Shown here: positions 52,701 to 61,831 of the stretch, piece by piece
Numbering within the stretch: position 1 is the first letter of the stretch
Layout of the letters: each line of letters opens with the position of its first letter
From: Tenebrio molitor
Taxonomy: Eukaryota > Arthropoda > Insecta > Coleoptera > Tenebrionidae
DNA: 64,000 nucleotides
Reading direction: 5' to 3'
NCBI RefSeq assembly: GCF_963966145.1
Contig: NC_091054.1
Coordinates: forward strand, 4,960,001 to 5,024,000
Position numbers and translations under genes: made by a program
Notes under the pieces: generated by a model
What the model saw: the letters and a program-made list of their open reading frames with translations, nothing else
What the model was told of the DNA's origin: nothing
Databases searched by the model: none

Positions 52701-53551
52701 TTGATTGCATTTTCTCCGATACGCCTTACACTTTATTTGAAGTTTGAGTTTCACTGGATCCTGACAGAGAAGTGAAGAGCTCAATATTAATTTATCAGAA
52801 GTGGGATAAACTATTTTTCTTTAATAATTTATCAGAAGTGGGATAAACTATTTTTCTTTAATAATCGTTGCACCGAAAACACAAATAAAATGATTTCATA
52901 ACGGATTCCCACAGCCTTGCGGCCGACAATTAAAACCGATGAGTCGATAAGAAGAGTGTCGGGAGTTTCCTGAGGGTGCGCCTCGAGGTACGCTCCTGGG
53001 GGCTGGACTGTCGAGACTTGCGGCAGTCGTAAAGGGCGACTGACGTTCGCAATCTCACAATTAGAAAGTTCTATTGTCTTCTCCGCTGAAATACCAAATT
53101 CGTTGCCGGCTGTGTATTAAAAATCTCGTAAACTTGATGCAAGTGAGTCATGTTGGTAAAGTGGAAGGCCGTGACATGCTTGTATCTACGGTTTTATGCG
53201 GGCAAGTCGCCGATTCACAAAGGTCACCACATGCCATCTGAAACCGTGTCAAAATTGAAAAGTGAAAAATTTCAAAAAACCCGCCATTCCGATCAAGGCC
53301 GCCTTGGACTGTCCGTTTTTCGGCGCTGTCTTTTCGGGTGTCACAACCGAGTTGTTGTCGCAACCGGCGGTTCTACGTGCGATTTGCTAAAGAAAGTTAA
53401 CAAGAAGTAACTTTCCAACATGTAGGTGGCAAAATTTAGGCACGCCCCATATCAGTGTCCGGTAGAGTTGGATACTTACGCGAATGATGAGCTCGATTTC
53501 GGTGACGTCTCCGTTATCGGAGTGTCCGTTTTCGGCTACTTCATCAGACAT
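37800..53551 (-). CDS. Clic: Chloride intracellular channel protein Clic
   Basis: A GST-fold protein of the CLIC family, a soluble/membrane dimorphic protein with glutathione-dependent oxidoreductase-like character. Exons (minus): 53480-53551, 38300-38566 and 37800-38243, all phase 0, giving 260 residues, the usual insect length. Exon 1 encodes MSDEVAENGHSDNGDVTEIE and LIIR followed by GTAAGT. Exon 2 continues ASTIDGRRKGACLFCQEYFM, placing the CxxC-type redox site at the start of the thioredoxin fold, with KVTTVDMQKPPPDF. Exon 3 has FLTGDTMSCFDCELMPRLQH and ends ELETPIFTTSIPIVAET. The first intron is 14.9 kb and contains an LTR retrotransposon. The distal exon 1 is supported by its match to the family head, its phase and its consensus donor. 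Confidence 0.93.
40012..40237. mobile_element. Inverted-repeat element (226 bp)
   Basis: Left end GGGCCATTATAAATGATTGT, then CCCATCGCAGTTGGCGTTGG. The right end is the inverse: CCAACGCCTACTGCGATGAG, then ACAATCATTTATAATGACC. The centre holds CGTGCCGCTAGC and GCTTGCGGCACATTC, which are also partly inverted. Related to 6161-6328 but with about 60 bp more in the middle. No transposase. Confidence 0.75.
40886..41053 (-). CDS. Candidate 168 bp exon, function unknown
   Basis: On the minus strand a strong pyrimidine tract and CAG acceptor (a tandem pair, CAGGTTTTTCAG) open a frame beginning VFQECRLSFINKKLVQDLHA. It continues through SGVELIKIARENCEHKYNLE and SLSVAVPRRLL up to a GTAATG donor. Both ends are phase 0, so the exon could be skipped without a frameshift. 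It lies in Clic intron 1 on the Clic strand. I do not recognise the peptide and see no matching neighbour exon, so it may be part of a nested gene or a relic. Confidence 0.3.
42120..42790 (+). repeat. Long dispersed repeat, copy 1, with a conserved ORF
   Basis: Aligns with 45840-46560 over most of its length. Landmarks include AACGCTCGTTACCCAATAAA, GAAACAGCCAAACGTTGG, CTGGTTGGGTCA and CCCCAAAAGTCCCAAGGC. The 3' part encodes a Leu/Asn-rich peptide starting YELMYELLSLLVTNSAPDHL and continuing LLNYNKQLRHNFKNRLKAEL. I recognise no domain. Confidence 0.7.
42791..44980. other. Clic intron 1, middle part
   Basis: No gene recognised. 42940-43720 is less AT-rich than its surroundings and holds chance ORFs. 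43900-44980 is AT-rich. Confidence 0.45.
44982..45350 (+). mobile_element. MITE with about 46 bp terminal inverted repeats
   Basis: Left end ATATCGTGCGTTCAAATGAA, then ATCCTGGGCTGGGGAGGCGT. The right end is inverted: ACGCCTACTCAGCCCAGGAT, then TTCATTTGAACGCCCGATAT. The 369 bp body has no ORF of note. A truncated, opposite-strand relative lies at 1545-1875. An exact target duplication cannot be fixed because the ends are palindromic (ATAT). Confidence 0.8.
45840..46560 (+). repeat. Long dispersed repeat, copy 2
   Basis: Second copy of the unit at 42120-42790, same orientation, about 3.7 kb away, with scattered substitutions and small indels. Its ORF head is KLYELMYELLSLLVTESVPD, and the frame runs to a stop near 46513. 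Near its end the sequence diverges by an insertion, then briefly regains similarity (GCTTGAACGAAGAT). Confidence 0.7.
46561..48986. other. Clic intron 1 between the repeat and the LTR element
   Basis: No recognised gene. From 47630 to 48960 the base composition is more balanced and several ORFs of 60-98 codons exist on both strands, but none shows a domain, a splice pattern or a neighbour that supports it. Confidence 0.4.
48991..49519 (+). repeat. 5' LTR
   Basis: Begins TGTTACAATATT and ends CTTTAATA. It contains a TATAAAG box (49290) with a possible initiator about 30 bases on (CAGTTCAGA). Two full 37 bp tandem units (49446-49482, 49483-49519) form its 3' end. Confidence 0.93.
49288..49330 (+). 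promoter_or_regulatory. LTR core promoter
   Basis: TATAAAG at 49290 followed about 30 bases later by ACAGTTCAGA. This TATA and initiator spacing fits an RNA polymerase II start within the LTR. An identical site lies in the 3' LTR at about 52634. Confidence 0.5.
49723..52209 (+). CDS. Retrotransposon polyprotein: Gag and protease fused to RT and integrase-end remnants
   Basis: One open frame of 828 codons from the ATG at 49723 (MSRSGSPSAGEYTEEEVENA); the frame is open a further 24 codons upstream. Order: a charged head with coiled-coil character; a capsid-like retrotransposon gag domain (about 90-250, ALNWYRYHQEEIRTWSEFEE); two CCHC zinc knuckles at about 273 and 319 (CFKCQKRGHISKNC, CFKCNEMGHYASRC); and an aspartic protease-like domain with DLGS at 380. 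After a spacer comes only the opening of reverse transcriptase (SPFASVVRKKSDEFQVCADY), an RT-thumb-like scrap, a hydrophobic segment near 51810-51890 probably read out of its original frame, and an integrase C-terminal GPY-like end (KYLGPGPYEIVKFIGNDRYM). The core polymerase and integrase are absent. The protein cannot reverse-transcribe itself but could form particles. Confidence 0.85.
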   Translation: MSRSGSPSAGEYTEEEVENARLLLELKKKQAEDNTERMQSSAHATEQQLMSVDAVVELIRRLVPSGASPAGYASDTMTTGEPTPGNFCVMPDLTQGLKAFSGRGGYFEARNWLRDIKAMGRRQFWNENIILEMARQHLQGSALNWYRYHQEEIRTWSEFEEKFREKYEDTRTLTERVHEMEARVQGKDESAEDYFYTKMRLCRELKLEFQESKKLVLMGLKSREAARTILLARHYDETSLLKDILDSEQFYKGQLSGLRENRTECARGKDVLCFKCQKRGHISKNCTAKIGEASDSTGKVPVSFSKKQSAPTATSQVMCFKCNEMGHYASRCEKRERTTENAARQNVNVATENNILFNDSNLKFFKDAKINGKQLRSYVDLGSQVCALRDDFIAQLRLNCNWANTKQIMGYGGAITATLGDADVDLEIDGVVAKVKLQIVPKESQEVPLLVGHPFTEQGHIQVIKTANELLIREVPVTENISTSEVALWARDMSVIPNNFLGHVVVKTDVRERELCVEGGLREIGGVVPRCVVTTDKEGEADLPVLSISGRDVTVKKNDNKTTGEPYREDVCRVELKDNPIEVSEVRTEPSDDEFLELQELGCINVFEMDLHLTDNQPVFSEREEVQEPTKPDINKEMDSPFASVVRKKSDEFQVCADYSDFSRKSDNQLDRLRVLCDAGVNLAFQKHNSGHYLISGAVTVLLLAVIWVMVLFLLLCVKSETCIFRCGSIIVTWLKGWKKRLLYANMEKRKDCLPHRDIDSFESRKLVPKYLGPGPYEIVKFIGNDRYMIQDIEGEQQSNRLCKGIIAVDRLKLLPVKKRVNICRRTL
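52335..52863 (+). repeat. 3' LTR
   Basis: Same 529 bp as the 5' LTR, base for base as far as I can compare. It ends with two 37 bp units (52790-52826, 52827-52863), directly followed by the ATCG target copy. Confidence 0.93.
52868..53479 (-). other. Clic intron 1, first 600 bp
   Basis: Between Clic exon 1 and the LTR element. Moderately GC-rich and non-repetitive. It may contain intronic regulatory DNA. The open frame at 53150-53410 has no recognisable domain. Confidence 0.5.
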
Positions 53552-56500
53552 GTCTGTTGGCGAAAAACCGGAAGAAACTACGCGAAAGGCACTGACTGGG
53601 ATTATCTCTCTACACTCAACCGTACACTTCTGACTTTACTGATCTTGTGACTCAGTTGGAAAATTGACAGATGTTAGTGCGGACGCGGACGCTCCCTGCT
53701 TTACCGGCACTGAAACAACAACGCTAGGGGGCGCTACCACACACAAATTCAAGAATTAATCAAAACGCGCAATTGCATTATTGAATTACACCAAACAGTA
53801 TTAATGTATCTTCTTAATAATACTATAAAATAAAATTATAAAATACTTTCAATAGACAAGACGTGACTGTAGGCACCTCTGCGTTCACGCGTGTGTTGGG
53901 GTTGCATATGCTGCACATAATTTACGGTGTGACCCATAAAAATCGACACAAGCAGGGAGCTTTTTGATCAAGGATATTAATATTTTCAAAATTGTGAGAG
54001 TGCAATTTGAAGTTTTTATTTCTTTAATGAAAACAGAGTTACAATAAGTAAAAAAGTTTTAATAGTGAAATCCAAATTTGATTGGAAGTTGAAGAAAGTG
54101 ACTAAAATGTGTCTGTTATGTCAGTTTGTAGCACCATGTTGAGGTACGGAATGAGAGTTTAAAACATATTCGCCTAAGTATAAAATAATTTTTGTGTTGT
54201 TGAATTACTATTCAGAGCCCGACCGTCGTGCGGTGGCATTAGGGACATAAACGTTTTTCAAAAAGGCGAAGTGGAAGACGCTGTCACATAAAGTAAAAAA
54301 GAAGCAGAAGGAGCGAAGCTGTTCCGTTGGCTGGCGGCGACCGATTTTTTTCCATTAAATACCGAACCAAACCTGACATAATAGAAAGTTAGTGCCTCGT
54401 TTGTTACACGGTATTGACCACGAAATCGGCGAAAAAACAGTCGGGTCACCGTAGACCGTGTCCGGAGAGCAGACGCAATATTTTATTGAAAAAGTGTATG
54501 TATATGTTGTCCCCATCATCGTTTCCGCGTAAATAAACGGCACAATAAACTCGATATCAGTTTTATTATTTTCAGGAATAGATATTTCCGTCGGAGGGGG
54601 ACATATTAACAAACAGGCTGCCACCAGCATGTGTGAAAAAAATATGGATGTGTTCATTTGGGAACAGCGGGCAGCAATCATGGCCCCGTGCGGAGACACT
54701 AAATCATATCACGCCAATATATACGCAGCAGGACCGGCTTTTGACATTTTTACACCTCTCCAGGCTGCCCTAAGTTCGAGTATAGCGAGGAGCGAGCGGT
54801 CATAAAATTAATCAAAATTATTTAAATGTGTCAGCTTGAGGCGGCACGAGCCACGAAATTTTCACAGAGTAGCACTTGAGATAAATAACGGAGAAGTATT
54901 GGACGCTTTAGGGATTTTGAAGTGTACATTTACTTACTGTCACCTGTCAAAGTGCTCTCTAATATGACAAATCTTGCCGACAAGTGTAGCTGTAAAAAAT
55001 AATTTTGATTTTATAAAACCATTTTATCCAGACCAATGAAAAGAATAAGATCTGATATGTTTCCCATAAGTCAAATTCGTAATAAGCGGCAAAGCTCTGG
55101 AAATTCTTTTTTTTTCTATCGTAAATAAAGCACATCGAAGAAAAACGAATGCATTTTCATTTTTAACAATAACATTTTAGTTTACACTTCGGAAGAGCTA
55201 ATTAAGAACTGGTCCATACATTTTAAATTACTTGCAGAGAATTTCGTAACTCTACATCAGAAAAAAACACTGATTTGGTTTTTTGGAATGTTTCTCCACA
55301 AGAGACGAGTCAGGGCGAAATTTACACCAGAGTGTCGTAGATTTTCTATACATAGTGTGGCAGGTACATTTGACAACTCAGCTCTAAAGCAAATTTAAAT
55401 ATCATTTAGGATCTCGAATTTTACCACCTCCCCAAAGTTTTGTGCAATCTCGGTAGACAAATTTTTGAAGTTCTGATGAAGTGTTTTTTATTGAACGTTG
55501 GCCCCGTGTAGTGAATGTAATAGAAGGTATTACGCTAGATTAATTTTAGATGCTGTCAAGGAAAAAAGAAGGGGAAGGGTGAGACAAGATGTGTTCTTCC
55601 ATTAGGACGTCTTGACTCACAAGAGCTGCACTTTTGTGGCTGTAGTCCATAGTTTCAATAAATAAAGAAATATATATTATTTGGGTCTTATAATCTGTTT
55701 CATATTTTGACAGAAATGACATTTTCGTTACTAGATTATGAGTAGCTAGCTACACTCTCAGTAAAAGTTTAATCCTGCGTTAAATAAACAGTACACGTAC
55801 AGTCAGTAAATTTTGGTCGACCTTGAATTTGACAATTCAGATCTAGAATGAATCGGCTGTGGTTTATGACTTTCAGTTAATTGATAACGAGCGTTCAAAA
55901 ATTTTGTGTGGTCTAGCAGCTAGTGGTTTCTCTCTTTAACAAACGCAGATCGGTTCTTCAGTTGGTGCACTCTGCCGTTTCTTTCAGATATACCTGGTTT
56001 TATAGAAGTCCACGTAATAAATTTAACCACCAATAGGACTCGTTAAAATATTTTTTTTAAATCATTTTTTCCGCAAAATCTTCCAAACAGAGTTAAAATT
56101 AAATATAAATTGAACCCTAAAATTCACACCCGCTCATGTGTTTACACATTCATTGATAATGAAGCACGAAAAAAGAATTACTCGATAAAATACCCCAATG
56201 CAAAAAAAAACAGTACAAACTGCTAGTATTACACAGCGATCGTTCTTTCTTCAAAAAGCTGTGAAGTTTTTATCGCACAAAAACATTTTCACTGAGTCTT
56301 TCGTTTCAATTGATAATTATCCCATTTAAAAAATTAAAAGAATTATATTGGTGATTAAATTTATTACGTGGACTTCCATACCACCCTGTATGTGTAACCT
56401 CATGTTGAACACCGATTTATTGTAATTTAAAGTTAATTAATTTTAAAGTAAAACCATGACGTCTCATAATGCAAACCAGGAAAATTTTTGCTAATTAAAC

Positions 56501-59500
56501 TACGTCATACGTTACCGGAAACAAAAGAAAAAAACGAAACATCAGGTCAGTTAAAACCACAGACTTTTTTGAACGCTCCTTATCTTTTGTAGTTTTGTTC
56601 TGAGTATTGGAGTATCGTGGTATTGGACTACTTAAGTCAGATTGAGGAATTTGTATTAAGCAATCTCTGATTTGATTTAAGTATACTTTTCAAAACTGAT
56701 TTTTGCAGGTTACATTACAGGATAATAAACGCTACTTAAAAAGTAATACGATATTTAATCCTAATTAAATCATTGCTGCTTCAGATTACTTAAGTGCTAT
56801 TGGTACCTATAGGTGCATTATCACAAAACCTTTATTTAGTTAAGACAGTATTTATCTATGTGGAAGTATTAATCAGCAATCAGTTTTGCACAGATTTTAT
56901 GTTAGGAAACTCGACGAAGATAAAATTAATAATTAGATCATGATTTATTTAATTAAATAACGATGCACTTGTCAGTAAAACTTAGAGTTGCAACTCTAGA
57001 ACTCCAGTTTGAATAAGTAAATATTCTGCTTATCGCAGAAAGACCAACACCCGGAAGGAGTGAAGTAGGTAGTGAAGATATTTCTATCAAACAAATTCGA
57101 CGTAGCGTAATTGTTTTATCAATTTATTTCAATTATCAGCAACATCTTTTTAGTCGTCTGTCTGGTTAACACAACAAGATAAAATCAGTTTCCTCGAATT
57201 GACAGCAGTTGCCAAACATTTAATTAAAATATCTTCATTCCTTCTACAGTGTGGAATAAAATGATTTACATCTATTGGAATTTTTGCACATGTAAATTTT
57301 CCTGTACCGCTCTACTTTTTTTTTTGAAGTGCCGAACTATTAGTTCTGTCAATGTCAATAAATGTCATCAATCGAATTGACAATTGTTACAATTTACTAA
57401 ATTGAATTAACAAACGTTGGTGGCCACTTTCAACACTAGCTGTGACTTGCTTTTGTTAGCTCCTTTTTAATTTCAATCTCTACTTTGCATTCATATCATC
57501 CCTTCGCAATAAATCACATTTGGAATTTTGGAATATTTTGAGGTTAGGCTTTCTTTTTTTTTGTAGAGCGGCATTTCGTATTTTTACAAGGGTAATGCAA
57601 AGGTAACTAGATGTAAATTATTTTATTCCACACTGTATAAGTAGTATAGGTGTTGCATTCTTTATAATAAGCAGTATATTATAACAAACAGATGTTTCTA
57701 ATGGAAGCATTTTAAATTTTACATATCACAAAGTAGACGTCCATTTGCTCAAATACTTTGCAAACTAATCAGATAACGAATTCATTTAATTTTTTTCTGC
57801 CGATAATAGTTATTTGTCAATCAAGGCACTAAAGTTTTCTTTTTTATTACGAATGTGGAAATTATTTGCCGAAGCGGTGAACTGAAGCAAACAACCACAT
57901 GGTGATAAAAAAGACTTTAGTGCCGTGATGTAATATAATGTTTTTTTGAAATCGTGAAATTTTACATAATTTAATACAAAAATGGAACGCACACTAAAGT
58001 TAGGCAACACACATTGTCCCCTTGTCTAGGGAAAGAATAATCAATTGGTAACTTTGCAAAATTTATTAACAAATTTAAATTTATAATGAATTGTGTAATG
58101 AAACTTACACAAAACAGTACCTAAAACAATATTTCACTGCTGATTTCATGTTACTTTACTGACTATCTTTCTTACTTTAGTATCCATTTCAGAAAAAACA
58201 GCTTTATTCTAATTTTAATTTTTTTTCAATTACTTTACGTCGGTGTGCTCTTCCATCACGCACGAGGCGTTATAATCTGACTTGTATTGTATTGTCTCGG
58301 ATTTTTTAATTCTACTGGTTTTTTCTCAGCACCTAAGAAAGTCTAGGTTTTATTATACGCAACTGTGGCACCTTTACTACCGAATCACCTCTCAAACCTT
58401 TTTGCTCTCTTTTAAAGACCAGACTACAATATTGTGCAATCGTACGGAATCACTTAACGTTCACATAAATTTCCCCGAACGAGTTCAACAAAAGTTCCTC
58501 AGCTTTACAATCATAATTTGTTGTTGGATACAGAAGCATTACATTTTTACAACTTTCACAAAAGCTAGATCGTTTTCTTTATGAACTAATCAACGAGTCT
58601 ATTGATTCCGCTTCAATTTCAGCCATCTTAAATTTTTATCTTCTTCGACTCCTACACGTCACCGCTTAAATTTTTTATCGGGAATTCCCCGCTCGAATTT
58701 ATTATTTAAGTCGCCATTATATGTCTTGTCTAGATATTTCAGCACCACTCCAGACTCGTGCGATCTATTCCCAGACAGTTTAAGCTTCTTCCAACAACAT
58801 CTCTGCCCATTTTATCAGTCATTACGGCTTTTGAAGGCAAGAAGTAAAGAATCTTTGAGGGTATTTTTGTATTCGTTGAAGTTGGAGCCAAGTGCGCCCC
58901 TGCAAAACTAGCAACAGTTATCGCCGGTGCAGACGGACGTGCACGTCGAGATCGATGTATTATTCGGCAGTAGAAAGGGCTCCGGAGTCCCGGACTCGTT
59001 CCGCACACCTGCTACAGTGTAAATCAAAGACGTCCGTGGACCCGGAGAAAGACCGTCATAATACACGAAATAAAAACGATGATTGCAATTTGAATTTAGT
59101 GGATTTTTGATAAATCGCCGTATCCGACGCGTTTCCGGTGTTTTAATTTTTTCTCACCGGAGCAAAACCCATTCACACTCGCATACATCAAGGCGTCCTC
59201 TTAAACTGCCTTTCAACATTTCCCAAGATAAATGGTTATATTCGTGCCTATAAAATTGGTTTCTTTTTTTGGACGATCCGAATCGGGTCAATAAATCGTC
59301 CAGGATTAATCCTCGAAGGAGTTGAGATTAGTTCACGCAAAATCATATTTAAAAGAGGCGCTGCGAATTTTTTCAAACAAGAGCTTTTATGCGCCGCCAA
59401 CCAAGTCACGTCCGGAACGTATAGATGTGTATCGCAGGGCCAGATTTCATGTTTTACACAAATAGAATCCAAATGTCATCGATATCTGAAGGGGGCGCCT

Positions 59501-60125
59501 GTCAATATGTATGAATGCATACGCGGGCGGAATTCAAACGGTTTCAATGCCGCAACTTATAGCCGTTCATGTTTATTTTATAAACATCTGCCGAGGGAAG
59601 TTTGCAAATTAGAAAACTTCAGACCGTTACCTCTAAGCTGTTGCCGTGAAAAACTTATAAATACTCTTTCCTGTACTATGGACGGACGTAATGGCCACCT
59701 CTTTCAATTATTGCCTTGTTGGATTTTTTGGCAGTTGCGACGTCACCGCGGGGACTGATCGATCCGGGGATGTCATTATCAGGTCCTTGCAAAATTCATC
59801 CCAGATTCCGGGGAAATGTGCACTGAATAAACTTGAAAGGGGCTAACTGAAATTGTAAAAATTTAAACGTGGCATGATAGTAACTGGATGAATATACAAA
59901 AGTGGAACTAACTTTATGAAAAATACATGGGAAGAGAGAACTTACGAATGCCCGGCATAAAAAGTGAAATTTAATAAAGATCATTTATTATCTTCTACAG
60001 GAAAATTTGGAGAAAAATTCAAAACATTTTCTTTAAAAAATTGAATCGGTTTTTATTAATGACGGTGACTGTATGTTATTGTACCTAAATGTTTCTACAG
60101 GGTTATCATAAATAAATACAATATA
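53552..60125. other. Large gene-poor stretch upstream of Clic
   Basis: The first few hundred bases are the Clic promoter and 5' UTR. From 53.8 to 60.1 kb the DNA is mostly AT-rich (especially 55-58.6 kb), with no gene I can support. A GC-richer patch at 54200-54810 contains a short exon-like frame (see findings). 58.7-59.8 kb is also less AT-rich, but its ORFs show no domain. Confidence 0.5.
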
Positions 60126-60294
60126 CAGGGTATTTCACAAGTGATAATGAGCCCGACGGAATTAAAAATGCAACCCACAATACATTTTCAACCGAGCCGG
60201 ATATTTTAATTTCAGTAGCCAGCTTTTTTCGGAAATGTAGTGTGGGTTGCATTTTCAATTCTGTGGGGCTTATTATCACTCGTGAAATACCCTG
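60126..60294. mobile_element. MITE flanked by TATA/TA (169 bp)
   Basis: Ends CAGGGTATTTCAC and GTGAAATACCCTG, with arms of about 60 bp that mirror each other (GTGATAATGAGCCC against GGGGCTTATTATCAC; ATGCAACCCACA against TGTGGGTTGCAT). TATA on both sides fits a TA-type target duplication, as in the Tc1/mariner class. Non-coding. Confidence 0.87.
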
Positions 60295-61435
60295 TATACA
60301 AATTTACCAATGATATATTTCAGACACTTGATTATTCTTCTTCACCTGTTTTCACAAATGTTTTGCCACATTCTTGTTATCTTAAGACTGTCATTTAAAT
60401 ATTTGAACTTAAAAATATCCAAACATTGCAAAATGTTTGTATAATCTATTCATTTTGATTGTGACCACTCCCTAGTAACTTTTCAGTTGCTAGGTTATTG
60501 ATAGGGAATTTTAGATAACACTAAATCCAGTCGCAGTTGGCAACTCTCGGAGGCGCCATTTTGACAGAAACGTCACGCTCAGTCGCTCACAGAAGACACA
60601 ACGGAGAACGACTTGCGCAAACGTTTTTCGACGTACAATGTGCGCATATCTATAAAATTGACTTTTGGTACAAAATTTTACAATCCAAAAAGAAAATGCC
60701 ACGTCGACACGTCGTCTTCTCAAAGTTGGAACCAAACGGTTAATATTGACTTGTTTCGAGACATTTATTGAAGCCAACGGGAAAACAACTCACAAAGACG
60801 AACATCACCAATTAAGTTAACTCTATTTGTGGTTTTTTGTTGTACATTTTGGCTAGTAAGTGTTGTAGTTTGATGCCTTCTGCCTTTTCATCCCCTGTAA
60901 ATCTTTTTTTTGAACTTTCTGTCTGATTAGTTTTTATCTGAAAATATTTGTATTAATCAATGCTAATTGAAAGATCTAATTAAGTACCTTTAGTAATCCC
61001 CGGTATTTTTCGCGTTTGTCTTACTGCCAAATGACCATTTCCTTCGTTCTTCACTAATATCGAGAATTGCATGAGATGATTTCGAAGTTTTTACGTTAAA
61101 GAATCTGTACCTGGATATAACCCCACTTTTCAACAGACGTAATCACAAAATCAGACAGACGTTTTTAGTTTCTCCTACTTCAAATATTGATTTCCGTTAT
61201 TAATATTGATAAATACATTAAAATCATTGCTTTACCACCATGGTCAAGTTTTGACAATTCTGACATTTTCACATCATGTTCACACCACACAAATATTTAG
61301 TGTAAAACGTATGCAGCACACAGCTAAACAGCGCCTACTATGTTTTTCGTTGTGGTCACAATCAAAGTGAATAGATAATATGTATTATTTCATAAATAAT
61401 TTTACACTTGTCAAAGTAGAACTATTATATCGGGT

Positions 61436-61620
61436 GTTCATTTAAATTTAACCTCAAAGTTTGCGTTGAAGAGTCGATTGTGAACGCACCACTCGTCAGT
61501 CTGCAGAGTAAAACACAAACAACTCTAAAAGTGTTCCTTGAGCTGATGCGTGATCTGTAATCCGTGGTGCGTTCACAATCGATTCTTCCACGCCTACTTT
61601 CTGTTTCCACAACTTTATTT
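61436..61620. mobile_element. MITE-like element (copy B of 4176-4424)
   Basis: Left end ATATCGGGTGTTCATTTAAA. The inner arms TTGTGAACGCACCACTCGTC and, inverted, CCGTGGTGCGTTCACAATCG match the 4.2 kb copy. The right outermost end differs (CCTACTTTCTGTTTCC). It lies about 200 bp before the Ly6-like gene's start codon. Confidence 0.65.
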
Positions 61621-61804
61621 TGCCCTACGTTCTTTTATAGACACTTTGTAATTAATGTCCATGGAGTCGACGTTCACTGTCGTCTATTGTAAATGACCAA
61701 AGATATGTACTTATCAATACTTCTACGTAACTTACATCATGTTGTTCATGTGATATGAATACAAAATAAAAACACTCTAAGGTCATCAAGTGAACCAAGT
61801 CGTG

Positions 61805-61812
61805 TCAGTTTG
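61805..61812 (+). promoter_or_regulatory. Possible arthropod initiator of the Ly6-like gene
   Basis: TCAGTTTG matches the arthropod Inr consensus (TCAGTY) 27 bases before the start codon. I see no TATA box at the right distance. Confidence 0.4.
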
Positions 61813-61831
61813 TACTCGTGCCGCTACAAGG

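Larger units (their letters stand above)
48987..52867 (+). mobile_element. LTR retrotransposon (Ty3/gypsy-like), internally deleted, with 4 bp target duplication
   Basis: A complete insertion in Clic intron 1, opposite to Clic transcription. Target duplication ATCG occurs at 48987-48990 and 52864-52867. LTRs lie at 48991-49519 and 52335-52863, both 529 bp, and by eye they are identical. The internal region is only 2815 bp against roughly 4-6 kb in complete relatives. It encodes gag and protease plus short RT and integrase-end remnants. A purine-rich stretch (AGGAAAGG) precedes the 3' LTR. Identical LTRs mean a recent insertion. With no complete RT, RNase H or integrase, it must have been moved by enzymes from a complete relative. 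Confidence 0.95.
60295..61831. other. Spacer upstream of the Ly6-like gene
   Basis: 60500-60790 is less AT-rich with no supported gene. A MITE copy is at 61436-61620. The Ly6-like gene's leader probably begins at the TCAGTTTG initiator at 61805. Confidence 0.5.

Noticed and set aside
54258..54699. Minus-strand ORF with a signal-peptide-like MNTSIFFSHMLVAACLL
   Set aside because: No recognisable mature protein or splice structure, and it overlaps an equally plausible + frame; not supported as a gene.
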